Shown: piece after piece, positions 1 to 7,213 of the stretch
Layout of the letters: each line of letters starts with the position of its first letter
Position numbering within the stretch: the stretch's first letter is position 1
NCBI GenBank assembly: GCA_910579845.1
Contig: CAJTWL010000002.1
Coordinates: 62,001 to 126,000, forward strand
Reading direction: 5' to 3'
Source: an uncultured Muribaculaceae bacterium
GTDB lineage: Bacteria; Bacteroidota; Bacteroidia; Bacteroidales; Muribaculaceae
DNA length: 64,000 nt
Notes under the pieces: generated by a model
Databases searched by the model: none
The model's input: the letters and a program-made list of their open reading frames with translations, nothing else
Told to the model about the DNA's origin: nothing
Translations under genes and position numbers: made by a program

Positions 1-708
1 ATCCTCAAAATCATGAAAGATTTCTTGTTTCAGTTTATCAATTTCTGACGACGAATAAATCTCGGCATCTGTATAGTAGAACTTTGTTTCTTGTACTTTC
101 TTCCCGTTTTCACAAGTAATAACAGCAGAATATCTTCTCTTATTCCTTTTCCGTATCTTTCCCCAAATTATAATCTCTTTATCAAACAAACCCTTGGCAT
201 ATTTATATAAAGTATCATCTTCCAAATATAAGGCAGTTCCAAATAAAAGTTGAAGTACCTGACTCATAACGACACGTCTCCGTAAGCCTGATTCTATGTC
301 GTGATTTTCTATTTTCTTGATTAATTCTATAAAATCGGTTAAATCAACATTCTGCCGCAGTACCTTGCCATAATGAAAGTTCATCCATTTTAATGCGGTA
401 GGGAATAGTTCCTTATGTCTATTTTCAGCTATAACTATTTTATTATATCTTTTATAATATTTTCTATAATATCTTTTCTCAATATTTAATTCTTCACAAA
501 AAATCGAATTTCCAACCTTGTCCAACCATAAAGGCTTTATTTCAAAGTATACTCTATATACATCATTCCTCCTCAATCCGGCTGAACTCGCACTCAATCG
601 TATCCCCAAAATAAAAGGTTTTACAACCATATACAAGGTTCGGTCTGTATATTTTTTCAGAAAAGGAAACCCGTTATTCCAGTCTTTAATAATAAAATTG
701 AAATCCAT
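1..708 (-). CDS. Partial protein of an unrecognised family (paralogue 1 of 3)
   Basis: The reading frame runs without a stop from an ATG at 708 to the window edge (236 codons), so the C-terminus lies outside. It is a clear paralogue of the genes at 3388-4233 and 4296-5111: all begin with a short acidic/aromatic stretch, then FPxLKKxTDRxLY and a VVKPFI-GxRL block, then VYFEIxPLW, and this copy ends in QEIFHDFED as does the copy at 4296. About 30 nt at 3-32 are almost identical to 4455-4484, which suggests recent duplication or gene conversion. No signal peptide or membrane segment is visible, so it is probably cytoplasmic. I do not recognise the family. Its place at the end of an Rhs immunity array suggests, without proof, an immunity or accessory role. 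The A+T content is high like the rest of the array. Confidence 0.75.
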   Translation of the reverse strand, partial: MDFNFIIKDWNNGFPFLKKYTDRTLYMVVKPFILGIRLSASSAGLRRNDVYRVYFEIKPLWLDKVGNSIFCEELNIEKRYYRKYYKRYNKIVIAENRHKELFPTALKWMNFHYGKVLRQNVDLTDFIELIKKIENHDIESGLRRRVVMSQVLQLLFGTALYLEDDTLYKYAKGLFDKEIIIWGKIRKRNKRRYSAVITCENGKKVQETKFYYTDAEIYSSSEIDKLKQEIFHDFED

Positions 709-756
709 ATATTAATTCCCCTGAAAGGATAGTTATAATACTACATATTATCTCTT

Positions 757-1581
757 CTATAAAGCGGATACATATTTACTTATACCTCCTACAGGATTCT
801 TTTGTTTTATTGCAAACTTATTCCATGCTTGTTCAAACTGCTCAGATGTAATAAATTCATATTCTTTCCAATTCCTATCCCAGAATTTCATATTTTTCTC
901 ATTCTCAAATTCTTCAATTTTCACCTTATTATCAACCTTAGAAATGGCTATATGTCTGACTAAATCTTCTCCGTCAAAATGATAATACGTTAATGTTGAG
1001 ACACATTGAGATTTTATAAAACTTTGTATTCCCCGTAATGGTTTACGCTTGATTACATTATATACTGCTGAAGTATGTCTGTCATAGCCAAACCTCATCC
1101 TGTCTACTATCTGTTCAGGATATAAAATGGCACCATTTTCAAGTCGATCAATCAGATCATACGGAACTGGGAACTGTTTTATAGGCTTTTCGTTTATTTC
1201 CCATATCCACCAGTAACCATATTCAACAGAACCTACTGTACTTGGTATCTCCTCATTCGGAAGTTCATCGTCAATAAACAGCTTTCGTTCATCTCCATTA
1301 GAACTGATAAAACCTACATTCCCTATTTTATACCATGGGAACGTCAAATATTTATCATAAACTATGGTATGGACAGAACATAGTACCTCATCTCTCACAA
1401 TTGATTCGATACAAGGTGTAGAATCAATTGGATATTGTGTTTTGAAAATATTTATAACAGGTGTATGGCTTTGGGTTTTATCAATATCTATTAATTGGAA
1501 ATAACATTTAAATGAATTGTCAATTTCCATACAGAATACATCTCCAATCTTTATCGAATCAATATCCATCATGCAAGGCAT
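757..1581 (-). CDS. Imm26-like immunity protein, long type (A)
   Basis: A 274-residue cytoplasmic protein with no signal peptide. It carries the array's shared N-terminal block: KIGDVFCMEID, CYFQ, then a VINIFKTQYP strand, a DEV-HTI segment and WYKIGN. The middle has YWWIWEIN. The C-terminal half has VYNVIKRKP, YYHFDGEDL and a final FWDRNW-YEFIT segment. The GDVF-plus-aromatic-strand pattern resembles the Imm26 immunity family of polymorphic toxin systems; this is from memory of the family and no profile was run. Its closest relative here is the gene at 5552-6379 (same length, same WWIWE and KNP-like tail). It starts 6 nt after the stop of its upstream neighbour at 1588, so the two are probably co-translated. 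M1 and M4 are both possible starts. Likely role: neutralising a cognate Rhs nuclease tip. Confidence 0.7.
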   Translation of the reverse strand: MPCMMDIDSIKIGDVFCMEIDNSFKCYFQLIDIDKTQSHTPVINIFKTQYPIDSTPCIESIVRDEVLCSVHTIVYDKYLTFPWYKIGNVGFISSNGDERKLFIDDELPNEEIPSTVGSVEYGYWWIWEINEKPIKQFPVPYDLIDRLENGAILYPEQIVDRMRFGYDRHTSAVYNVIKRKPLRGIQSFIKSQCVSTLTYYHFDGEDLVRHIAISKVDNKVKIEEFENEKNMKFWDRNWKEYEFITSEQFEQAWNKFAIKQKNPVGGISKYVSAL

Positions 1582-1587
1582 TTGTAT

Positions 1588-2367
1588 TTAAATAAATTGT
1601 TTCTTGATTGAAAAGAACTCATCTTTTGTTATAAAATTACCATATCCCCAGTTATAATCCCAGAACTTAATTAGTTTTAAATAATCGGATTCCATTGTTT
1701 TGGGTATCGAACCTTTCGCCAACCTAAAACTATCAATCAAATCTTCCCCTTTAAAATGATAATATCTAAATTCATCAACAGTCTCAATCATCGTAAAGCT
1801 ATGAATATATGGACGAGGAATTCGTTTAACAACATCATATACACATCCTCCGGAACGATAGTATCCATATTTAATTCGATCAAGAACACACCAATAAGAA
1901 ATAACAGAGCTTTCAACTTCTACTTTTTCTAATAGTGTATCAGATAATTCTCCAACAAATACTCTGTCTTGATTTATTTTCCACACATTCCAGTTTTCAA
2001 GAGGATTTACCTTAATAGATCTTAATTCGCCATCCTCCTCACGATGAACAAGATATTCAGCAGATGCAAAAAGAATCTCCTCAAAATCAATAGAGCTCAG
2101 GTCTTTAATATTACCTATTTTATGCCAGATATTATCTTCTATGCCAATCCTGAGGATTGTATGGGCATAGAAATCAACCTCGTCATTAATAATCTCTTGA
2201 ATTTTAGGCTCAACACCTAATGGATAATGAGTCTTGAAAACACGAATGACAGAACTATTAAGTTGTGTGAGATCATTTGCGATATATTGAAAATAACATT
2301 TGAATTCATCATCAATTGCAACACAGAAAACATCACCTATCTTTGTTACTATTCGTTTTTTTGTCAT
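1588..2367 (-). CDS. Imm26-like immunity protein, short type (B)
   Basis: A 259-residue cytoplasmic protein beginning MTKKRIVTKIGDVFCVAID and sharing the ANDLTQLNSSVIRVFKTHYP block with the gene at 6383-7183. The nucleotide sequence of the two genes is nearly identical over about 46 nt near their 5' ends (2268-2316 against 7087-7133), so this pair duplicated recently. The C-terminal half keeps VYDVVKRIPR, YYHFKGEDL and FWDYNW-NFIT. It is followed after 6 nt by the long-type gene at 757-1581, the same B-then-A order as at 6383-7183 and 5552-6379. Unusually, the frame upstream of the ATG stays open for 25 codons and encodes a toxin-tail remnant (2368-2442). I chose the ATG at 2367 because it aligns with its paralogues. 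The immunity role is inferred from context. Confidence 0.72.
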   Translation of the reverse strand: MTKKRIVTKIGDVFCVAIDDEFKCYFQYIANDLTQLNSSVIRVFKTHYPLGVEPKIQEIINDEVDFYAHTILRIGIEDNIWHKIGNIKDLSSIDFEEILFASAEYLVHREEDGELRSIKVNPLENWNVWKINQDRVFVGELSDTLLEKVEVESSVISYWCVLDRIKYGYYRSGGCVYDVVKRIPRPYIHSFTMIETVDEFRYYHFKGEDLIDSFRLAKGSIPKTMESDYLKLIKFWDYNWGYGNFITKDEFFSIKKQFI

Positions 2368-2442
2368 AATAATTCTATCTTTTAGGTGATTTAATACCGA
2401 AAACTTCCAATACTTAGGACTTATTCCATTAAATAAAAGGTT
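2368..2442 (-). pseudogene. Remnant of an Rhs toxin C-terminal tail, in frame with the next gene
   Basis: Directly upstream of the immunity gene, and in the same frame with no stop between, 25 codons read NLLFNGISPKYWKFSVL and on to the ATG. The ISPKYW core matches the last residues of the intact Rhs protein (EIDPKYWINYNLLRP before its stop). The nucleotides at 2401-2427 also match the second remnant at 3300-3323. An in-frame stop at 2443-2445 closes the fragment. It is best read as the last piece of a displaced toxin tip still attached to its immunity gene. Chance similarity is unlikely given two such remnants, each directly upstream of an immunity gene. Confidence 0.6.
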
Positions 2443-2479
2443 TTAATTATTTTTATGAGTTTAATGAAACCCATCGGAA

Positions 2480-3262
2480 TTATTCTTGTTTGTCCCATAC
2501 CTGATTGAAATCCTCCGCAGTTATGAAATCAGAACATCTCCAGTTTGTATCGGAGAATCTACGATCTGCCAATTTTAATTTGTTTTCAATTGCGTCTTCA
2601 CGGGTAATTCTTATAATATTGCCATTTTTTATGATTATCTTTTTTTCGAAATTGTCACCGAGAAAGCATAATAAGATTTCACTTTGATCTGTCTTATATC
2701 GGACATAACTTTTGTATTCAGGACGAGGTCGTCTTTTAAGAATCCCGTATTCATTGAGAGAGTGTGTATAGTATCCCCTATACATTCTTGTGACGATTTG
2801 ATGACAGCACATAACCGATCCCGGTTCCACCTTATCATGCAGTCGTTTAGGAAGACTTCCTATGTCTCTGCACTTTCCATTGATGTGCCATATAAACCAA
2901 TTCTTCATCGGATCCACATCTATGATTTCTGTAGGTGATATTACCTTGACTTCTTGGGCATTGCCGAAAATAATATCTGATAGTTCATCAATTCCAATGT
3001 TTGATGATTTTCCAATCTTATACCAGGCATTCTCCGCAATCCCGTGTCTTAATATTGTATGGGCATAAAACGCCAAGTCATCCTTTACAATATCGTCTAT
3101 TGCCACGTCCTGATCAATCGGATAATGTGTCTTGAAAGCACGTATGACAGAACTGTTCATTTGTTCTATATCATTTGCTATATATTGAAAATAACCTTTT
3201 GTCCCGTTATCAAATTCCACGCAGAATATATTCCCGATTTTCGTCACTATTCGTTTTGCCAT
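2480..3262 (-). CDS. Imm26-like immunity protein (third subtype)
   Basis: A 260-residue cytoplasmic protein. It begins MAKRIVTKIGNIFCVEFDNG and has GYFQYIAND, NSSVIRAFKTHYP, FYAHTILRHGI and WYKIGK, as in its paralogues. The middle reads NWFIWHINGK and the C-terminus ends SDTNWRCSDFITAEDF. It is more diverged than the two A/B pairs and stands alone, with no long-type partner directly behind it. The 112-nt gap to the next gene contains a toxin-tail remnant. It is preceded by a second remnant whose stop codon lies only 7 nt before this start, exactly as an immunity gene would follow its toxin. Inferred role: orphan immunity against a toxin no longer encoded here. Confidence 0.72.
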   Translation of the reverse strand: MAKRIVTKIGNIFCVEFDNGTKGYFQYIANDIEQMNSSVIRAFKTHYPIDQDVAIDDIVKDDLAFYAHTILRHGIAENAWYKIGKSSNIGIDELSDIIFGNAQEVKVISPTEIIDVDPMKNWFIWHINGKCRDIGSLPKRLHDKVEPGSVMCCHQIVTRMYRGYYTHSLNEYGILKRRPRPEYKSYVRYKTDQSEILLCFLGDNFEKKIIIKNGNIIRITREDAIENKLKLADRRFSDTNWRCSDFITAEDFNQVWDKQE

Positions 3263-3269
3263 AATAAAT

Positions 3270-3356
3270 TTATTTTTTAGTCGGCCTAATACCGTAGAAT
3301 TTCCAATACTTAGGACTTATTTCGATTCTTAAATTAGTAGTGGTGCTATAAAAATT
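3270..3356 (-). pseudogene. Remnant of an Rhs toxin C-terminal tail with its stop codon
   Basis: An open stretch of 28 codons ends in TAA at 3270-3272. Its end reads NLRIEISPKYWKFYGIRP followed by TKK and the stop. This aligns with the end of the intact Rhs toxin (NIRNEIDPKYWINYNLLRP and stop) in sequence and in distance to the stop. The immunity gene starts 7 nt later. The frame is blocked upstream by TGA at 3357-3359, so only the tail survives. It is evidence that this immunity gene once followed a full toxin. Confidence 0.65.
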
Positions 3357-3368
3357 TCATCACTACTA
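3335..3368 (-). terminator. Possible hairpin terminator after the gene at 3388
   Basis: An 11-bp stem (TAGTAGTGGTG against CATCACTACTA, one G-T pair) encloses a 12-nt loop. It lies about 20 nt beyond the stop of the gene at 3388-4233. No strong U-run follows on the minus strand, so termination is uncertain. Confidence 0.35.
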
Positions 3369-3387
3369 TTTATATTTTAAGAAACTG

Positions 3388-4233
3388 TTATAATCCCGTA
3401 AGCAATAACTTCACTTTCTCTCCAAAAGTTTTTGGAATAACGAATTCATCAGTTTCCACAAAATCGTCAATTCCGACCAATTCAGCGATATTGAGTTTTG
3501 CCACCTTAGGCGATCTACAGTTTTTTTCTATCGTGGCAAGAAACATTTCCCGATTTTCAATATCTTTGAAGATTAGGTGTTTTATTTCTTCTATTTCTTC
3601 TATTTTTATTTTCGAGTCCGTATAAATGAGTTTCCGGCCTGTGCCTGGAAGATTAATAATTTTACCCTTTTCTTCATCATAAAAAATATCTATATTACGT
3701 TTGACTCTAAACTCCGGTCTTTTCCAACACACAACATTCCTGTCAAATGTTTTTATCCCGTAATCATATAATTTATTATTATTATAATATATAGCTATGC
3801 CAAACATAGCTTTGAATATAGGAATCCACATATTTTTAATCTGATAATTCTTATCCTTCATAATTATATAATGTAGAAGCTCAATAAAGTCCTTCAATTC
3901 TATATTTCTCTTCAATAGATTTCCAAATCTGTTATTAATCAATTTGACAACCTTAGGCAACAATTCCTTATGTTTGTTATAGGCAATGAATAATTGGGAA
4001 TTATTTTCCGTCTTTAATTCAGGATTCAGCATGCAGTAACTTACAGTGAATTTTTTTTGCCAAAGCGGTATTACCTCAAAATATACCCTATATTCATGTG
4101 TATCGAATCTTGATTTAAGAAGTCTTAGCCCAACTATAAATGGTTTTACAACCATATACAAAGCTCGGTCATTATATTTCCTCAAGAAAGGAAATTCCTG
4201 GTTATAATCGTCAAGTATTTCTTTGAAATCCAT
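3388..4233 (-). CDS. Protein of an unrecognised family (paralogue 2 of 3)
   Basis: A 281-residue protein, taken from the ATG at 4233 rather than the more distal ATG at 4338. Only the former gives the MDFKEIL start that matches its paralogue's MDFN start and avoids overlapping the previous gene. Shared features are FPFLRKYNDRALYMVVKPFI, GLRL, YRVYFEVIPLW, a central KDFIELLHYI helix, FKAMFGIAIYY, and a C-terminal LPKxAKLNxxELVGIDDF-like block (here SPKVAKLNIAELVGID). There is no signal peptide or transmembrane segment. The family is unknown to me; the three copies sit only among the immunity genes. The stop overlaps the recurring gene-end motif TAAGAAACTGTTA at 3378-3390. Confidence 0.7.
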   Translation of the reverse strand: MDFKEILDDYNQEFPFLRKYNDRALYMVVKPFIVGLRLLKSRFDTHEYRVYFEVIPLWQKKFTVSYCMLNPELKTENNSQLFIAYNKHKELLPKVVKLINNRFGNLLKRNIELKDFIELLHYIIMKDKNYQIKNMWIPIFKAMFGIAIYYNNNKLYDYGIKTFDRNVVCWKRPEFRVKRNIDIFYDEEKGKIINLPGTGRKLIYTDSKIKIEEIEEIKHLIFKDIENREMFLATIEKNCRSPKVAKLNIAELVGIDDFVETDEFVIPKTFGEKVKLLLTGL

Positions 4234-4295
4234 AATCCGCCCACTTGTTATAAAGAAGTATTCATAAAAATATACAATGCTTATGGCATCTAAGC

Positions 4296-5111
4296 CTACT
4301 CCCAATTGCGTTTGAAAACAAAGCGCAGCTTGTCCCATAATGATTCTGTCGGCTGGAATTCATCAATTCCTACAAATTCTCCGACATTGAGTTTCGCTAT
4401 CTTCGGAAGCTTACAGTTCTCCTTAATCTTCGCAAAAAAATGTTCTTTATCCTCAAAATCATGAAAGATTTCTTGTTTCATTCTTTCAATTTCTGATTCT
4501 GAATAGCTTATAGTTCTTATTGAATCTGGAATTAGGCATGACCTATATTCTCCTTTCACCTTCTTAGAAACATAAAATCCTCCACTTTTATATTTTAGAT
4601 GTTTCCAGCGTTCGACATTCTTATTGAATAACTTTGTTACGTAATCTTTGATTTTTTGATTATCGTAATATAATGCAATTCCAAAAAGTATCTGGAATAT
4701 AGGAATCTGCCAGTAAGGATCTTTGTGAGTTTTTAAAATTTGTTTCCATTCGGCAAAAACAACGGTCATAAAATCTTTTAGGTGTATTTGTTCACAGAAT
4801 ATTTCCCCGTATTGTAATTTTATATTTTTTATAACATCTAAAAAAATATTTGGATTCCATCTTCTATTTATAAAAATTTGTCCCCTATTATTATCGAGCA
4901 ATTCCTCAAAAATTAGAGTACCGTGCCTGGCTAATACTTCGTTTTTCCATAATGGATATATTTCAAAATATACGCGATATTCATCTGCCACTTTCATTAT
5001 TCTTAAGCCGACAATGAACGGTTTAAGTATAAAATAGAGAGTTCTATCAGTATGTTTCTTTAATATCGGAAATTCATTAATCAGATAACTCCTTAATTCT
5101 GTTAGTTCCAT
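4296..5111 (-). CDS. Protein of an unrecognised family (paralogue 3 of 3)
   Basis: A 271-residue protein beginning MELTELRSYLINEFPILKK. It has the family's HTDRTLYFILKPFIVGLRI block, EYRVYFEIYPLW, a HLKDFMTVVF helix, FQILFGIALYYDN, the QEIFHDFED segment and a C-terminal LPKIAKLNVGEFVGIDEF block. It is predicted cytoplasmic and alpha-helix rich. It is tandem with the gene at 3388-4233 (62-nt gap) and lies just behind an inverted-repeat element. No function can be assigned. Tandem duplication inside an immunity array fits either a second immunity family or a modifier shared by the cassettes. Confidence 0.72.
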   Translation of the reverse strand: MELTELRSYLINEFPILKKHTDRTLYFILKPFIVGLRIMKVADEYRVYFEIYPLWKNEVLARHGTLIFEELLDNNRGQIFINRRWNPNIFLDVIKNIKLQYGEIFCEQIHLKDFMTVVFAEWKQILKTHKDPYWQIPIFQILFGIALYYDNQKIKDYVTKLFNKNVERWKHLKYKSGGFYVSKKVKGEYRSCLIPDSIRTISYSESEIERMKQEIFHDFEDKEHFFAKIKENCKLPKIAKLNVGEFVGIDEFQPTESLWDKLRFVFKRNWE

Positions 5112-5162
5112 TAAATATCAATAAAATTCAAAAATATTTTCCCTTTATTCTTTAATTAAAGA

Positions 5163-5543
5163 TTTAGAGCTTGTTTAAAAATAAATGTGAATTTGGGGTT
5201 GCATGTACGGAGCAGATTTGGCTCATATTGAGATTATTCAAGCGGTATTCGCCGATTTTCAATTCTTCTTGAGGTAATGGAGCATAGCGGGTTATGTGAC
5301 TGAACCGAAAGAAGAAAGATGCCCGGTCATGCGAGACCAAAGGCAACTTCAAAAAATATGATTAATTAAAATATTTAACATATTGTCTCTTTTATTTAAA
5401 ATATGATACCCTCTCCGGCTGTCTTCCGTTAAAATCCATTCGTGACGCAGTCACATAGCCCGCTATGCTCCTTTGCCTTAAATGAATTTTATTTAAAAGA
5501 TAGCCACCCCAAATTTCACTTTTATTTTTAAACAACTTCTAAA
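5163..5543. repeat. Inverted-repeat element of about 380 bp, no gene
   Basis: Outer arms of about 39 nt (5163-5201 and 5504-5543) are inverted copies with a few mismatches; both include a GTTTAAAAATAAA core. A second nested pair (5279-5302 and 5448-5471, 24 nt, one mismatch) contains AGCATAGCGGG-TATGTGACTG. No credible coding region lies inside. It fills the 440-nt gap between the immunity genes at 5552 and 5111. It resembles a miniature transposable element or a large folded RNA. It separates the current toxin's immunity pair from the older cassettes. Confidence 0.6.
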
Positions 5544-5551
5544 TTATCCAC

Positions 5552-6379
5552 TTACTTAAATAGTCTGGTTATAATTTCCGAGACTTTAGCAAATGGATTG
5601 GTTGTAGTTTTAGTGTATTTTTTCCACGCAGATTCAAATTGCTTTGGAGTAATGAATTCATATTTCCTCCAGTTTGTTTCCCAGAATTTCATGCCTTTTT
5701 CATTCTCATATTCGGATATTACGTTAGAGCCATCTATTTTGGAAATTGAAATCTGTCTTATTAAATTCTCTCCGTCAAAATGGTAATAGATAATTGAAGT
5801 AAACCATTGAATTTTAATGTAACTTTGTACGCCACTTATTGGCTTGCGCCTGATAACATTATAAACAGGTGAGCTATTTCGATAGAAACCTGATTTTATT
5901 CTTTCAATAATTTCTTCAGGCTTTTTTAATCCACCATCCTCAAGATTTTCTATATATTTATAAGGAACCGGAAATAAGATCTCAGGTTTATTGTCTTTTT
6001 CCCATATCCACCATGTTGCAGATTCAGATTCTTCCTGAATTGAAGCACAATTGTCATTCTTGTTTATGGGCTTAATATAATCTATAAATCTGAACTGATA
6101 CGTCTCCTGCTCACTTATTAAAACGTTTCCGACATAAAACCAAGGTTTGATATAATAATTTTCATAAATAACTGTGTGAGTGTAAAAAAGAATTTCATCT
6201 TTTACTATATCGTCTAAATCAGGAATATAATTAAGGCTATAACGTGTTTTAAAGACCCTGATTACAGGCAATTCAAATTTTGTCTTATCATTGCCCATAT
6301 ACTGAAAATAGGATTTAAACGAGTCATCAATCTCTATACAAAAAATATCACCCGCTATTAAACATATATCATATTTCAT
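5552..6379 (-). CDS. Imm26-like immunity protein, long type (A), second gene after the toxin
   Basis: A 275-residue cytoplasmic protein with IAGDIFCIEIDDSFKSYFQYMGND, VIRVFKTRYS, TWWIWEKDNKP, VYNVIRRKP, YYHFDGENLI and FWETNWRKYEFIT. It is the sister of the gene at 757-1581. It begins 3 nt after the stop of the short-type gene at 6383-7183, so both are probably translated from the toxin transcript. With two adjacent paralogues behind one toxin, either both bind the present GIY-YIG tip or one is left from an earlier tip. The Imm26-like assignment is by remembered pattern only. Confidence 0.7.
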   Translation of the reverse strand: MKYDICLIAGDIFCIEIDDSFKSYFQYMGNDKTKFELPVIRVFKTRYSLNYIPDLDDIVKDEILFYTHTVIYENYYIKPWFYVGNVLISEQETYQFRFIDYIKPINKNDNCASIQEESESATWWIWEKDNKPEILFPVPYKYIENLEDGGLKKPEEIIERIKSGFYRNSSPVYNVIRRKPISGVQSYIKIQWFTSIIYYHFDGENLIRQISISKIDGSNVISEYENEKGMKFWETNWRKYEFITPKQFESAWKKYTKTTTNPFAKVSEIITRLFK

Positions 6380-6382
6380 GGT

Positions 6383-7183
6383 CTATATTGTTTTCTTGAT
6401 ATTTTGGCAATAAGAATCTCTTGCTTTAGAAAACTCCGCTTCAGATATAAATCTACAACTTCGATATTCAAGTTCATAGAACTTTAATGGGATATTACAC
6501 TCATGTTCTAAAAGAGTCAGCGATTCACCTTTAGCCAATTTGAACATTTCATTTAAATCCGCTCCATTAAAATCGTAATACATAAGGTAGTCCACTGTCT
6601 CTTTTAATATATAACTATGTACCCCTTTAGGAGGCATCTGCTTGATTAGATTTAGCTCATTATTTAAAATTCGCCAATAGCCATATTTAATTCTATCAAT
6701 AATAATTCTGTATGGTAAAACCCCACTTACAATTTCAACTTTACATTCCTCACGAACCGGAGGTTCACCAACATATTTCATATTGCCGCCAATTTCCCAG
6801 ATCCTCCAATTTTCCAATGGGTTTAATTCTTTAACTACAATATCTCCATTAATCATTTCAGCATCTTCACTCTCTGTATCGGCAAAAATTATTTCTTTAA
6901 AGTCTATAGAACTAAGATCTCTGTCTTTACCTATCTTATACCATGCACCATCTTCTATCCCTCTTCTTAAAATTGTATGGGCATAGAAATCAACCTCGTC
7001 ATCTATAATCTCTTGAATTTTAGGTTCAACATCTAATGGATAATGCGTCTTTAAAACACGAATGACGGAACTGTTAAGCTGTGTAAGATCATTTGCGATA
7101 TATTGAAAATAACATTTGAATTCATCATCAATCACAGCACAGAAAACATCTCCTATTTTGGTTATAATTCGCTTTCGTTTCAT
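6383..7183 (-). CDS. Imm26-like immunity protein, short type (B), first gene after the toxin
   Basis: A 266-residue cytoplasmic protein starting MKRKRIITKIGDVFCAVIDDE, with CYFQYIANDLTQLNSSVIRV, FYAHTILRRGIEDGAWYKIGK and NWRIWEIGGN. The C-terminal half has diverged more (YYDFNGADL, LEYRSCRFISEAEF) than in its sister at 1588-2367, while the first 120 residues are nearly the same. It starts 30 nt after the Rhs stop codon, the standard position of a cognate immunity gene, so it is the strongest candidate antidote for the GIY-YIG tip. The family call is by pattern; the function is inferred from position. Confidence 0.72.
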   Translation of the reverse strand: MKRKRIITKIGDVFCAVIDDEFKCYFQYIANDLTQLNSSVIRVLKTHYPLDVEPKIQEIIDDEVDFYAHTILRRGIEDGAWYKIGKDRDLSSIDFKEIIFADTESEDAEMINGDIVVKELNPLENWRIWEIGGNMKYVGEPPVREECKVEIVSGVLPYRIIIDRIKYGYWRILNNELNLIKQMPPKGVHSYILKETVDYLMYYDFNGADLNEMFKLAKGESLTLLEHECNIPLKFYELEYRSCRFISEAEFSKARDSYCQNIKKTI

Positions 7184-7213
7184 TTATTCATTAATTATAA
7201 AATAATCATATAA

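Noticed and set aside
4233..4338. Longer start (ATG at 4338) for the gene ending at 3388
   Set aside because: The extra 35 residues overlap the previous gene and do not align with the paralogues, which begin at the MDF position.
5164..5352. A 62-codon minus-strand frame within the 5112-5551 gap
   Set aside because: It coincides with the inverted-repeat arms and has no signal peptide, homology to its neighbours or plausible start context.
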